A stretch of 64,000 bases of DNA from Rhizobium sp. BG4 (GCF_016864575.1 NZ_CP044125.1:2347001-2411000), one strand, 5' to 3'; numbered from the stretch's first letter, positions 54,121 through 63,165 are shown. Numbers and translations: made by a program. Notes: generated from the sequence alone by a model not told the origin.

Positions 54121-55014
54121 TCAGCTGTGCTTGCGGAACCAGCCGTGGAGATAGTCCACGAAGATGCGCACCTTGGCCGGCAGGTAGCGGCGGTGCGGAT
54201 AAACCGCGTAGATTCCGCGATCCGTGGGGAGATAGTCGTTGAACAGGGTCACCAGACGCCCATCCTCGATCGGCTTGCGGGCGATGAAATCCGGGATCAG
54301 CGCAATGCCGAGACCCGAAAGTGCTGCACGCAATGTCGCATGCGGGCTGTTGACCTCCATCGGACCGGCAACGGCGACAGCAAAGGAGCTACTGTCAGGA
54401 TTGTAGAAGCGGATGCTCGCCTGGGTGCGGGCATTGGTGTCGACGATGAACGGGACGTTCGAGAGGTCGGACGGATGCTCGATATTTGGATGGCGTTCCA
54501 GAAATTCCGGCGTGGCGCAGATGTGGACGCGGAAATCCGAGATCTTGCGGGCGATCATGCCGGAGTCTTCGAGCTTGGTGACGCGGATCGCGAGATCGAA
54601 GCCTTCCTCGATCAGGTCGACGAAACGGTCGTCGGCGGCGATCTCGAGCTGCAGGTCGGGGTTCTCCTTGGCGAAGTCGATCAGGCACTGGCCGACTTCG
54701 GCATCGACGAAGGTGCGCGGCACCGAAATCTTCAGCCGACCCTTGAGCTGCGCGTTATTCTCGCGCACCAGATCGGCGAGATTGTCGATCTCCTTCAGGA
54801 TGTCGGAAGCGGTGCGATAATAGGTGTGCCCGGCCTCGGTCATCGAGAACTGGCGGGTAGTGCGATTGAGCAGCAGGGCGCCGAGTTCGTCTTCCAGCTC
54901 GCGCACATATTTGGAGAGCAACGCCTTCGAGCGGCCGGTCCTGCGCGCCGCGGCGGAAAAGCCTTCCGCTTCAACGACATCGATAAAGGCGCGTATGCGG
55001 GTAAGCGTATCCAT
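54121..55014 (-). CDS. LysR family transcriptional regulator
   Basis: A 297-residue LysR protein with helix-turn-helix MDTLTRIRAFIDVVEAEGFSA and TGRSKALLSKYVRELEDEL (about residues 1-60). The sensor domain runs from LKGRLKISVPRTF to the end. It is divergent from the ornithine decarboxylase unit, with 526 bases between starts. An inverted repeat (ATTGAAC ... GTTCAAT, 55041-55069) lies just upstream of its start and could be an autoregulatory site. Its targets are unknown. Confidence 0.9.
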   Translation of the reverse strand: MDTLTRIRAFIDVVEAEGFSAAARRTGRSKALLSKYVRELEDELGALLLNRTTRQFSMTEAGHTYYRTASDILKEIDNLADLVRENNAQLKGRLKISVPRTFVDAEVGQCLIDFAKENPDLQLEIAADDRFVDLIEEGFDLAIRVTKLEDSGMIARKISDFRVHICATPEFLERHPNIEHPSDLSNVPFIVDTNARTQASIRFYNPDSSSFAVAVAGPMEVNSPHATLRAALSGLGIALIPDFIARKPIEDGRLVTLFNDYLPTDRGIYAVYPHRRYLPAKVRIFVDYLHGWFRKHS

Positions 55015-55540
55015 GGCGACCCCCTGCTTCGTTGCGGAAGATTGAACAAATTGCGGCTCTTCGTTCAATTTATTTTTTAGGCCCGGGGTCAAAAAATTTC
55101 TTGATTATGACGCCGAATATTCTTATCTCGTCCTCAGCCCAAAGTCGCACGTGCCCATGGGTGTCCGCCGAACCCTCGAATTGGTGAGGAAATCGGTAAG
55201 GTACCTGGAATTAACCCCTCCAGTCGCTATTCCGGCCAACCGGAAAATGCGAGGACGCCTGAAGCAACGACGGTGCGGGCCTTTTTGTTCTCTCCCTGCT
55301 TTCCATCAGCGGGGTTACTGAAGAGGCACACCTTCATTGCCGGAAGTGCGGTAGGGAACACCCTCCAATCCATGGCAGACAAAGCCGAGTCCATGTCGCG
55401 TATGCGGCGTCGATTCAACATTCGCGCATCGAGCGCTTGCTATGGTTCCGGGGTCTCCACCGGCTGGTTCCAATGCGAGCAATCGTATGCCCTTTGTCCT
55501 CCGGTTTTTGCCGGAGCTCTGGAATTGAAAAGGGATTGAT
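55015..55540 (+). promoter_or_regulatory. Long spacer before the ornithine decarboxylase gene
   Basis: This 526-base stretch has no convincing protein gene. It holds an inverted repeat next to the LysR start (55041-55069), a hairpin-rich leader at 55426-55490, and a CTCCGG / CCGGAG hairpin (55499-55516) shortly before AAAAGGGATTGAT and the ATG. A 48-codon frame from 55396 to 55539 ends two bases before the decarboxylase start and may or may not be translated. Confidence 0.7.
55426..55490 (+). ncRNA. Candidate structured leader RNA (speF-type) of the ornithine decarboxylase gene
   Basis: The outer GCAT at 55426 pairs with ATGC ending at 55490. GCTTGC (55435-55440) pairs with GCGAGC (55475-55480, one G-U), GG pairs with CC (55444-55445 with 55470-55471), and CCGG (55448-55451) pairs with CCGG (55460-55463). 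Together they make a long, interrupted hairpin. The published speF RNA motif occurs before ornithine decarboxylase genes of Alphaproteobacteria, so homology is plausible but not tested here. Confidence 0.55.
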
Positions 55541-56674
55541 ATGACCACTCAGCGCATCCGCGACTTTCTCGCAACCCGACGTCCCGACGGTCCCTGCCTC
55601 GTGGTTGACCTCGACGTCGTTCGTGACAATTTCTCCGCTTTCCGCCACGCCATGCCGGACAGCGCTATCTACTATGCAGTCAAGGCAAACCCGGCTCCGG
55701 AAGTTCTGAAGCTGCTTGCCGACATGGGTTCCAACTTCGATTGCGCGTCCGTCGCTGAAATCGAAATGGCGCTGAATGCTGGTGCGACCGCTGCCCGTAT
55801 TTCCTACGGAAACACGATCAAGAAGGAACGCGACGTTGCCCGCGCGCATGCGCTCGGCGTCAGCCTCTTCGCGGTCGACAGCCATGAGGAAGTCGAGAAG
55901 ATCTCGCGCGCCGCTCCCGGCGCCCGTGTGTTCTGCCGCGTTCTGACCGATGGCGAAGGCGCCGAATGGCCGCTGTCGCGCAAGTTTGGCTGCGTCCCGC
56001 AAATGGCCGTCGACGTTCTCGTCTACGCTCACCAGCTGGGTCTGGAGTCCTACGGCGTATCGTTCCACGTCGGTTCGCAGATGACCAAGGTCGATGCCTG
56101 GGATTCGGCTCTTGCCGATGCCAAGCGTGTCTTCGTTCAGCTGGCCAAGCAGGGCATCCACCTGCAGATGGTTAACATGGGCGGCGGCTTCCCGACCAAG
56201 TACCTGCGTGACGTTCCGTCGGCGGAAGCCTACGGCCGTGCGATCTACCAGAGCCTCCGTGACCACTTCGGCAACAACCTGCCGAAGACGATCATCGAGC
56301 CGGGCCGCGGCATGGTCGGCAATGCAGGCGTCATCAAGACGGAAGTCGTGCTGATCTCGAAGAAGTCGGACAACGATGCAGCCCGCTGGGTGTTCCTCGA
56401 CATCGGCAAGTTCGGCGGTCTGGCCGAAACCATGGACGAAGCCATTCGCTACCCGATCCGCACCGAGCGCGATCAGGACGAGATGGAACCCTGCGTCATT
56501 GCCGGCCCGACCTGCGATTCTGCAGACGTGCTGTACGAAAAGAATCTCTATCCGCTGCCGCTCACTCTCTCGATCGGCGACGAGATCCTGATCGAAGGCA
56601 CCGGCGCCTACACGACCACCTATTCGGCGGTCGCTTTCAACGGCTTTGAGCCGCTGAAGGCCTACATCATCTGA
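55541..56674 (+). CDS. odc2: Ornithine/lysine decarboxylase (fold III, PLP)
   Basis: A 377-residue alanine-racemase-fold decarboxylase. The PLP lysine is K48 in YYAVKANPAPEVL. FDCASVAEIEMAL, SFHVGSQM, MGGGFPTKY and IEPGRGMVGNAG line the cofactor site. The catalytic cysteine, C325 in AGPTCDSADV, comes from the partner subunit of the dimer. It makes putrescine from ornithine and may also act on lysine, as the rhizobial Odc2 type does. A structured leader precedes it, and a GNAT gene follows by 88 bases. It complements the putrescine-use operon at 4-9.6 kb. Confidence 0.95.
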   Translation: MTTQRIRDFLATRRPDGPCLVVDLDVVRDNFSAFRHAMPDSAIYYAVKANPAPEVLKLLADMGSNFDCASVAEIEMALNAGATAARISYGNTIKKERDVARAHALGVSLFAVDSHEEVEKISRAAPGARVFCRVLTDGEGAEWPLSRKFGCVPQMAVDVLVYAHQLGLESYGVSFHVGSQMTKVDAWDSALADAKRVFVQLAKQGIHLQMVNMGGGFPTKYLRDVPSAEAYGRAIYQSLRDHFGNNLPKTIIEPGRGMVGNAGVIKTEVVLISKKSDNDAARWVFLDIGKFGGLAETMDEAIRYPIRTERDQDEMEPCVIAGPTCDSADVLYEKNLYPLPLTLSIGDEILIEGTGAYTTTYSAVAFNGFEPLKAYII

Positions 56675-56762
56675 TGGTGCCAGCCCCGTAGCCAGCCGGG
56701 GCGGCAAACTCACAATTCCTTTTCATCGCCGCTAACTACGGTATTGGGTACGGGAGGCCACG

Positions 56763-57353
56763 ATGGCCGCTGTTCTTGATTCTGTCCGCGCATTCTTTGC
56801 GCCTTCCATTTTCACCATCGATGCCGAGAACCCTTCGGATGTCGTGGCACGCGAGAATCTTCTCGACCGCGCCATGGGCCCGAACCGCCGCAAGAAGTCG
56901 TCGGAAAAGATCCGCCGTGGCCGCGTTCCTGCCGAAGGTCTGGCACTCGTCGCCCGCGATGGCGACGCTCATCTGATCGGTACCGTACGTCTCTGGAACG
57001 TCGAGGCCGGCGTCAGCAGCGAGGGCACGCCGATCACGGCGCTGCTGCTCGGCCCGCTTGCCGTCGATTCCGCCTATGAAGGCAAGGGCATCGGTGGTGC
57101 GCTGATGCGTGCGGCGATTCTCGAAGCGAAGAACCGCGGTCACGGTGCGATCCTGCTGGTCGGCGATGCGGCTTACTACGAGCGTTTCGGCTTCTTTGCC
57201 GAGGGTGCTCGCCATCTCGTCATGCCCGGTCCGTTCGAACGCTCGCGCTTCCTGGCGCTGGAGCTGGTCGAGGGCTGGCTTGACGGCGCTGCCGGCATGA
57301 TCGTGCCCACGGGCCGCATGCTGACGAGCGCGCCGGTCCGGAAGGCGGCCTGA
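56763..57353 (+). CDS. GNAT family N-acetyltransferase (YhbS-like)
   Basis: A 196-residue GNAT protein with LLLGPLAVDSAYEGKGIGGALM (in parts) as acetyl-CoA site and LLVGDAAYYERFGFF as the C-terminal motif of YhbS-type enzymes. MAAVLDSVRAFFAPSIFTID starts it. It follows the ornithine decarboxylase gene closely on the same strand, so an acetylation step on a polyamine is possible, but no substrate is proven. AGGCCACG lies before the ATG. A terminator follows. Confidence 0.88.
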   Translation: MAAVLDSVRAFFAPSIFTIDAENPSDVVARENLLDRAMGPNRRKKSSEKIRRGRVPAEGLALVARDGDAHLIGTVRLWNVEAGVSSEGTPITALLLGPLAVDSAYEGKGIGGALMRAAILEAKNRGHGAILLVGDAAYYERFGFFAEGARHLVMPGPFERSRFLALELVEGWLDGAAGMIVPTGRMLTSAPVRKAA

Positions 57354-57361
57354 CCGGCAAC

Positions 57362-57394
57362 AAGCCTCTCTCCCGAAAGGAGAGGGGCTTTTTT
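57362..57394 (+). terminator. Rho-independent terminator after the GNAT gene
   Basis: AAGCCTCTCTCC pairs with GGAGAGGGGCTT (one G-T) around CGAAA, followed by a long T-run. Confidence 0.92.
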
Positions 57395-57398
57395 GTTT

Positions 57399-58355
57399 TC
57401 AGCCGGCGATCTTGCCGTTCTCGATCAGCCAGCCGGCGGAATCCTGCACCGCTTCCAGCGAGCTGTAGCGCGGCCGGAAATTCAGAAGATTGCGGGCCTT
57501 CTCCATCGAGCAGTTCGGGCTGCGGGCGATATGTTCCCATGTCGCCGCCGCGTCGACTGGCGGCTGCTCTTTCTTCCATTCGTCATAAGGCTTGAAGGCG
57601 AGCTTCGGTTCGTGGCCGAACCAGCGATACATCGCCTCGGCATAGCCGCGCAGTGTCAGCGCCTGTTCGGAGACGGCGTGGAAGCTTTCGCCGGTCGAGG
57701 CTCGCCAGTTGCCGATCGCCGCCATGAACAGGGCGGCGATATCATCCGCATGGACGTGGTGGACGGTTTCCAGGCCGAAATTCGGCAGCGTCAGCTGGTC
57801 GCCACGGGCGATAGTCTCGAAGGCCGAGAGATTGAAATGACCGGCCGGATTGAGCGGCGCCCAGCCGCGGCCGACGATATGGCCGGGATGAATGAGCGTC
57901 ACCGGCAGGCCGCGGAGCCTGGCTTCCTGCAGGAAGTAATCCTCGATTGCCTTCTTCTGGATGCCGTAGTCGCCGAAGGGCGCCTTTGCAGCATCCTCGC
58001 GGGTCGGCACGGCTAGAGAATGTCCATGCGTCCAGATCGTGCCGGTATGCAGCAGATGACCGACATGGCCGTTCAGGGCTTCGCCGAGCTGGCGGGCGCT
58101 ATCAAGCGTGAAGCAGATCTTGTCGATGACGATATCCGCCTTCAGGGCGCGGATCGCCCGGCCGAAACTGCCGTCGCGCTCGAGATCGGCGCGATCCATT
58201 TCCTTCCATTCGACGCTCTTCCAGGAGGCATGCGGCGTGTAGGGCTCCGACCGGCCGCGGCTGATCGCGATCACCTCATGCCCGGCCTCGAGCAGCCGCG
58301 GCACCAGATAGGTGCCGACGTGACCTGTTGCTCCGATAACGGCGACGCGTGCCAT
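57399..58355 (-). CDS. NAD-dependent epimerase/dehydratase family protein
   Basis: A 318-residue extended SDR protein. The Rossmann glycines are in VAVIGATGHVGTYLV (about residues 3-17). DYGIQKKAIEDYF supplies the Y-x-x-x-K catalytic pair, and IHPGHIVGRGW follows. The ATG at 58355 follows GGAGGAGATATCT. The sugar or small molecule it acts on is unknown. It is divergent from the serine hydrolase gene. Confidence 0.88.
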   Translation of the reverse strand: MARVAVIGATGHVGTYLVPRLLEAGHEVIAISRGRSEPYTPHASWKSVEWKEMDRADLERDGSFGRAIRALKADIVIDKICFTLDSARQLGEALNGHVGHLLHTGTIWTHGHSLAVPTREDAAKAPFGDYGIQKKAIEDYFLQEARLRGLPVTLIHPGHIVGRGWAPLNPAGHFNLSAFETIARGDQLTLPNFGLETVHHVHADDIAALFMAAIGNWRASTGESFHAVSEQALTLRGYAEAMYRWFGHEPKLAFKPYDEWKKEQPPVDAAATWEHIARSPNCSMEKARNLLNFRPRYSSLEAVQDSAGWLIENGKIAG

Positions 58356-58495
58356 AGATATCTCCTCCATCCATTCGGCCGGGACTATGTCGCGCCATAG
58401 TGTCCTGCGGCAAGGGGCTTCATAGGTTTTCACGAGCGCGTGAGATGCCGAGCACGGCGGATGATTTGTCTCGTGGAGGGCGCTACCTTGCGGGC

Positions 58496-59500
58496 ATGCA
58501 AAGATTTCTCGCCGCCCTCATCGTCGTCGTCACCATGCCTTTCTCCGCTTTTGCGGAAGGTCAGCGCCTGGGCGATCTGCTCGAAAGCCTGCGCACCCGT
58601 CAGGATCTGACACCGCTGAAATCAGTGGTTATCGCGCGTGATGGCCAGATCGTTGCCGAGCAGGGATATCGTGGTCATAAGACCTCCGAATCCGCCAATA
58701 TCAAATCGGCCTCGAAGTCTATCATTTCGGCGATGGTCGGTATCGCCATCTCGAAGGGTTTGCTCGAAGGACCTGACCAGAAGATCGCATCGATCCTGCG
58801 GGCCGATCTGCCTGACAATCCCGATCCGCGGCTGAGCGAGATCACCATCGGCAATCTGCTCTCCATGCAGGCCGGGCTCGGGCGCATGTCGGGGCCGAAC
58901 TACGGGCGCTGGGTATCGAGCCGCAACTGGGTGCGCTTCGCGCTCGCCCAGCCTTTCGATGACGAGCCGGGCGGGCAGATGCTCTATTCGACCGCCTCGA
59001 CCCATCTGCTGTCGGCGATCCTGACCAAGGTCGGCGGCAAGTCGACGCTGGCGCTGGCGCGGGACTGGTTCGAGCCGGTGGACGGTTTCCGCATCGGTGC
59101 ATGGGAGCGCGATCCGCAGGGCATCTATCTCGGCGGCAATCAGATGGCGATGAGCGCCCGGTCGCTGCTGGCCTTCGGCGAGCTCTATCGTAATGGCGGC
59201 AAGACGGCCGATGGCGTGCAGGTCGTGCCTGCCGACTGGATTACGCAGTCATGGCAGCAACGCACCAATTCCCGCTTCTCCGGCGATGGCTATGGCTACG
59301 GCTGGTTCGAGCGGCAGATCGGCGGCGAGACGGTGCATTTCGCCTGGGGCTATGGCGGGCAGATGCTCTACATCATCCCGTCACTGAACCTGACGGTCGC
59401 CATGACTTCGGCCGAGAGCGGCCCTTCGGCGCGCAACGGCTATCGCGATGCGCTGCATAATGTTCTGGGAGAAATCATCCAGGCGGCGCGGCTTTCGTAA
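58496..59500 (+). CDS. Exported serine hydrolase of the beta-lactamase class C superfamily
   Basis: A 334-residue protein with a signal peptide (MQRFLAALIVVVTMPFSAFA). The S-x-x-K motif is SASKS in IKSASKSIISAMV and the Y-x-N-type position reads YSTAS, where the usual Asn is replaced. It ends with HFAWGYGGQMLYIIP, matching the third motif region. It probably acts as an esterase or peptidase rather than a true beta-lactamase. ATG 58496 is preferred as the only start giving a signal peptide. Confidence 0.85.
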   Translation: MQRFLAALIVVVTMPFSAFAEGQRLGDLLESLRTRQDLTPLKSVVIARDGQIVAEQGYRGHKTSESANIKSASKSIISAMVGIAISKGLLEGPDQKIASILRADLPDNPDPRLSEITIGNLLSMQAGLGRMSGPNYGRWVSSRNWVRFALAQPFDDEPGGQMLYSTASTHLLSAILTKVGGKSTLALARDWFEPVDGFRIGAWERDPQGIYLGGNQMAMSARSLLAFGELYRNGGKTADGVQVVPADWITQSWQQRTNSRFSGDGYGYGWFERQIGGETVHFAWGYGGQMLYIIPSLNLTVAMTSAESGPSARNGYRDALHNVLGEIIQAARLS

Positions 59501-59516
59501 AGCCGCGCCTGAAGGA

Positions 59517-60506
59517 TCAGGTCGAGATATCGACCACGCCGCAATCGCCGGCTTCCGAGGCGAAGGCCAGCAGCTTGCCGTTCTTGCTCCAGCTCATGTC
59601 GGTGATGGCGCCCTTGCCGGGGCGGCGGATCAGCGCTTCCTTGCTGTCGGCAAGGCGCACGGCGAGGATCATGCCGTCGATGAAGCCGATTGCCAGGATA
59701 TCCTCGGCCGGATGGAATTTCACCGAGGTCGCCATGATGTTGGCACGGGTGCCGAGCTCCAACGGCGACTTGCCCATCGGGCCATCCTTGCCCTGGAAGG
59801 GCCAGACGATGGCGGCGGGTGCGCCAGATGAGGCCAGCCATTTGCCCTTGGCGGACCAGGAGAGCGACTTCACCTTGGCCGGATAGCCGGTCATGCGCAT
59901 GTGGCGCGCCTCGGAGCCCGGCTTGATATCGAGCTTCCAGCCATGCAGGGCGTTTTCCTGCATCGAGGTGACCAGGAAGTTGCCGTCGGGCGAGAAGGTG
60001 ACGCCCGTGTGCGCGCCCTTCCATTCGAGATCGACCGGTTTGGCGCTCATTGTCACCCAATGCAGCGACACGCCATTATAGCGGGCAGCGGCGATGCGCA
60101 GGCCTTTCGGCGCGAAGGCGAGGCCCTCGACCGTGCGCTCTTCAGTGAATTCCTTGGTCTCGCCGTTCGACAGGCGCACGAAGGCGCTCTTGCCGTAGGA
60201 GTAGGCGATGGCGCCCTGCGGGCCGGCGGCAACCTGGGAAATCCACTTGCGCGGCGCGCTGGCGAGTTCGGTGACGCTGGCATCGGCATTGATGCGCAAG
60301 ACCTTGCCGTCTTCGCCGCCTGAAATCAGGCTTTCGCTATAGGGATCGCGGATGCAGGTGAGCATGCCCTGATGGGCTTCGGTCACCTTCTCGCTGCCTT
60401 CCAGGCGATGGAAGGTGCCGTTGGCATTGGCGAAGAAGGGGGTGTCACCTAAAAATTCGACGGCCAGGATATGGCCGTCGAGATCAAGCGGAGCAACTGT
60501 TGGCAT
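59517..60506 (-). CDS. WD40 repeat protein partnered with CobW
   Basis: A 329-residue protein that appears to be a single beta-propeller of WD40-like repeats: GQPGAI-like AAGPQGAIAYSYG, GVTFSPDGNFLVTS, SLSWSAKGKWLASSG, SVKFHPAEDILAIGF and DMSWSKNGKLLAFAS recur about every 45 residues. It has no signal peptide. Its ATG overlaps the CobW stop as TGATG, so translation is coupled. The pairing suggests a role with the GTPase in zinc delivery, but there is no direct evidence. Confidence 0.88.
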   Translation of the reverse strand: MPTVAPLDLDGHILAVEFLGDTPFFANANGTFHRLEGSEKVTEAHQGMLTCIRDPYSESLISGGEDGKVLRINADASVTELASAPRKWISQVAAGPQGAIAYSYGKSAFVRLSNGETKEFTEERTVEGLAFAPKGLRIAAARYNGVSLHWVTMSAKPVDLEWKGAHTGVTFSPDGNFLVTSMQENALHGWKLDIKPGSEARHMRMTGYPAKVKSLSWSAKGKWLASSGAPAAIVWPFQGKDGPMGKSPLELGTRANIMATSVKFHPAEDILAIGFIDGMILAVRLADSKEALIRRPGKGAITDMSWSKNGKLLAFASEAGDCGVVDIST

Positions 60507-61609
60507 CAGGCCGCAGCCTCGCACGCCTTGAAGGAGGCTTCGAGCTTTTCGCGGTCGAGTTCGCGGCCGATGAAGACGAGACGGGTCTCATGCTTCTCGC
60601 CGTCCTTCCACGGACGCTGATGGTCGCCCTCGACGATCATGTGGACGCCCTGAACGACGTAACGCTCGGCATCGTCCTTGAAGGCGATGATGCCCTTGAG
60701 GCGCAGGATGTTCGGACCCTGCGTCTGGGTGATCTTCTGGATCCAGGGGAAGAAGCGTTCGGCGATCATCTCGCCGCCGCGCAGCGAAACGGACTGAACC
60801 GTCACGTCGTGGATCGGCGATACGGCGCCATGGTGATGGTGGTCGTGATCATGGTGGTGATGATCGTGGTCATGGTCATGACCATGCGCGTGATGATGGT
60901 GATCGTGATCGCAATCCGGGCCGCAGACGTGATCGTCATGGCCATGCTCGAGGAAGTGCGGATCGTTTTCCAGCGCACGCTCCAGATTGAAGGCGCCTTG
61001 GTCGAGAACGCGGGCCAGATCGACGCCAGAGCGGCTGGTCTTGTAGACGCGGGCCGACGGGTTGACGGCGTGGACGATGTCTTCGATCTGCGCCAGTTCT
61101 TCCGCGGTCACGAGGTCGGTCTTGTTGATGAGCACGACGTCGGCGAAAGCGATCTGGTCTTCGGCTTCGCGGCTGTCCTTCAGGCGAAGCGGCAGGTGCT
61201 TGGCATCGACGAGGGCGATGACGGCATCGAGCTCGGTCTTGGCGCGGACATCGTCGTCCATGAAGAAGGTCTGGGCAACCGGAACGGGATCGGCAAGGCC
61301 GGTGGTCTCGACGATGATGCCATCGAAACGGCCCGGGCGGCGCATCAGGCCCTCGACGACGCGGATCAGGTCACCGCGCACGGTGCAACAGACGCAGCCG
61401 TTGTTCATTTCGTAGATTTCTTCATCGGACTCGACGATCAGGTCGTTGTCGATGCCGATCTCGCCGAACTCGTTGACGATGACAGCGTATTTCTTGCCGT
61501 GGTTTTCCGAAAGAATGCGGTTCAGCAGCGTCGTCTTGCCGGCACCGAGATAGCCGGTGAGCACAGTGACGGGAATGGGCTTCTGCTGCGTGGAAATTGC
61601 GTCGGTCAT
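60506..61609 (-). CDS. CobW/ZNG1-type zinc chaperone GTPase with a His-rich segment
   Basis: A 367-residue COG0523 protein. Walker A is GYLGAGKTT (19-27), the metal motif is CVCC (72-75), and the G4 motif is NKTD (162-165). Residues 222-260 are a striking His/Asp-rich stretch (for example [17 protein letters not shown]). A C-terminal CobW-C domain follows (residues ~275-365). The family moves zinc to client proteins using GTP. A zinc-uptake-regulator-like site precedes the gene, fitting induction in zinc starvation. It overlaps the WD40 gene downstream. Confidence 0.93.
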   Translation of the reverse strand: MTDAISTQQKPIPVTVLTGYLGAGKTTLLNRILSENHGKKYAVIVNEFGEIGIDNDLIVESDEEIYEMNNGCVCCTVRGDLIRVVEGLMRRPGRFDGIIVETTGLADPVPVAQTFFMDDDVRAKTELDAVIALVDAKHLPLRLKDSREAEDQIAFADVVLINKTDLVTAEELAQIEDIVHAVNPSARVYKTSRSGVDLARVLDQGAFNLERALENDPHFLEHGHDDHVCGPDCDHDHHHHAHGHDHDHDHHHHDHDHHHHGAVSPIHDVTVQSVSLRGGEMIAERFFPWIQKITQTQGPNILRLKGIIAFKDDAERYVVQGVHMIVEGDHQRPWKDGEKHETRLVFIGRELDREKLEASFKACEAAA

Positions 61610-61703
61610 GAGAACCTCGAAGAAATTGGTATACCGCCGGTGGGGGCTTTAAACGGTCGGTTTCATATAAGGAGTTGGGAGCGGCAGTTCAAAGGGTTTT
61701 ATA

Positions 61704-61715
61704 ATGTTATAAGAT
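61704..61715. promoter_or_regulatory. Candidate Zur-like operator before the CobW gene
   Basis: ATGTTATAAGAT is one base from the symmetrical ATGTTATAACAT core of alphaproteobacterial zinc-repressor boxes. It lies 95 bases before the CobW start, within the 128-base spacer. Confidence 0.5.
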
Positions 61716-61737
61716 CACATTCTGCCGGTGCTGCGTC

Positions 61738-62529
61738 TCAACCTAGTTCGGATGCGTCGAAGGCATCGACATCCTGCAGCAGCTCGACCAGACCTTTGAC
61801 GGCATGCGCAATCAGGGCTTCGCCTTTTTCCGCAGTCGCTGCCGCGGCATTGCCGGCGACGCCGGTTTTGTTGAGATCGGATATCTTCCAGCCGAAGGCA
61901 TGCGGCCCATAGGCGCGCAGATGCTTGAAGCGCTTGGCAAATTCACTCTGGCGCGAGGGAAAGTCGGCGGCTTTCTGCATCTTCACCTTGGATGGATGCA
62001 GCGCCAGCATCACCGATGTCTCTATATCGCCGCCATGGATGTCGATCGCCTTCGCTTCAGGTGAAATGACGCCATCGGGGACGCCGAAGCGGGTCCAGCT
62101 GGTGGCGACCGCCAGCATGTTGAAGTGGACGCGCGCCTCGGTCGAGACGATCGCCGTCAGCGGCGAGTTGCCGCCATGGGCGTTGAGGAGCACCAGCTTG
62201 CGGATGCCAAGATCGTGCAGCATTCCGGCGATGCCAAGCCAGCGGTGGATGGCCTCGCCATAGGTGAGCGTCTTCGTTCCCTCGATATCCATATGCTCGA
62301 CCGAATAGCCGATCGGCTCGGCCGGGAGGAATGTGACCGGCAGGGAAGGGGGGAGTGCTGCCTTGAGGCGCTCGACGATGCCCTCGGCGATCAGGGTGTC
62401 AGTATCGAAGGGCAGGTGGGGGCCATGCTGCTCATGTGCGCCAAGTGGTAAGATGGCGATCCAGCGGCTTCTTTCGTCAGGCGTCAGCGACGGATCGTTG
62501 TCCGCAAAGTTTAGTGAGGGGACTGTCAT
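61738..62529 (-). CDS. Creatininase family amidohydrolase
   Basis: A 263-residue protein of the creatininase/FAPy deformylase family. Metal-binding motifs are seen in LGAHEQHGPHLPFDTDT, VLLNAHGGNSPL and DIHGGDIETSVML. Members include creatininase and mycofactocin or riboflavin-related enzymes; the substrate is not known. It lies just upstream of the zinc chaperone gene on the same strand, which may be a coincidence. The Glu, His and Asp ligands appear complete, so an active enzyme is likely. Confidence 0.88.
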   Translation of the reverse strand: MTVPSLNFADNDPSLTPDERSRWIAILPLGAHEQHGPHLPFDTDTLIAEGIVERLKAALPPSLPVTFLPAEPIGYSVEHMDIEGTKTLTYGEAIHRWLGIAGMLHDLGIRKLVLLNAHGGNSPLTAIVSTEARVHFNMLAVATSWTRFGVPDGVISPEAKAIDIHGGDIETSVMLALHPSKVKMQKAADFPSRQSEFAKRFKHLRAYGPHAFGWKISDLNKTGVAGNAAAATAEKGEALIAHAVKGLVELLQDVDAFDASELG

Positions 62530-62566
62530 CCGGTTTCAATGCCCCTTGTTTATGACGTGAAGCTGC

Positions 62567-62581
62567 GCAATGTCATATTGC
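62567..62581. promoter_or_regulatory. Candidate MarR operator
   Basis: GCAAT and ATTGC flank GTCAT, in the spacer shared by the creatininase-family gene and the MarR gene. It is 15 bases before the MarR start and could serve both promoters. Confidence 0.45.
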
Positions 62582-62595
62582 AGTAAATCAAAGGG

Positions 62596-63114
62596 ATGGC
62601 GATGGGCAAGAAGAACAAGGACGGCAAGAAGAACAAGTCCAAGAAGAAGGACCAGACCGAATATACGGTCGCCGATCTCTCGCCCGCCCTGACGCAGGCG
62701 GCGCGCTCGATGCGCACCGTGCTGTCGCGCAATCTTCTCGAAAGCGGCCTCTATGCCGGACAGGACGGCGTGATCCTGTCGCTTTCCGAAAGCGACGGCA
62801 TGACGGCGGGCGGCCTTGCCCAGCGGCTCGGCGTCAAGGCGCCGACGATGACCCGCACGATCGGCCGCATGGAGGCGCAGGGCTTCCTCGAGCGCAAGCC
62901 GGATGCCGAAGATGCGCGCCTCACCAAGGTCTATCTGACGGAGCTCGGCCGCGGCAGCGTGCAGGCGATCGAAATGGCCGGATCCTCCTGCGACAAGCTT
63001 GCGACCCTCGATTTCTCCGACAAGGAAATCCGCAATCTCGTTCGTCTGCTGAAAGCGATCGACAGCAATCTCCAGGCCGAGGTGCAGCATTTCGAAGAGC
63101 CGGACGAAAATTAA
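62596..63114 (+). CDS. MarR family transcriptional regulator
   Basis: A 172-residue MarR protein. A lysine-rich N-terminal tail (GKKNKDGKKNKSKKKDQ) precedes the winged helix, whose recognition region is GMTAGGLAQRLGVKAPTMTR with RMEAQGFLERKPDAEDAR as the wing. ATG 62596 or 62602 may be the start. It is divergent from the creatininase-family gene. The inducer is unknown. Confidence 0.9.
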   Translation: MAMGKKNKDGKKNKSKKKDQTEYTVADLSPALTQAARSMRTVLSRNLLESGLYAGQDGVILSLSESDGMTAGGLAQRLGVKAPTMTRTIGRMEAQGFLERKPDAEDARLTKVYLTELGRGSVQAIEMAGSSCDKLATLDFSDKEIRNLVRLLKAIDSNLQAEVQHFEEPDEN

Positions 63115-63145
63115 ACCTGGCTGAAATTTAGGTTTGCCTCTCTGC

Positions 63146-63165
63146 GTTTAATCTTTTAATTAAAC
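63146..63165. promoter_or_regulatory. Candidate operator before the terminal LacI gene
   Basis: GTTTAAT and ATTAAAC flank CTTTTA, a perfect 7-6-7 inverted repeat 71 bases before the LacI start. It may be the regulator's own operator. Confidence 0.5.

Noticed and set aside
55396..55539. A 48-codon leader peptide before the ornithine decarboxylase gene
   Set aside because: It could be real, but it overlaps the structured RNA and has no clear ribosome site, so it is recorded only as an alternative explanation and not listed as a gene.
60500..61912. Plus-strand frame opposite the CobW gene with an odd Met/Val-rich stretch
   Set aside because: The stretch is only the complement of the His/Asp-rich codons of CobW.
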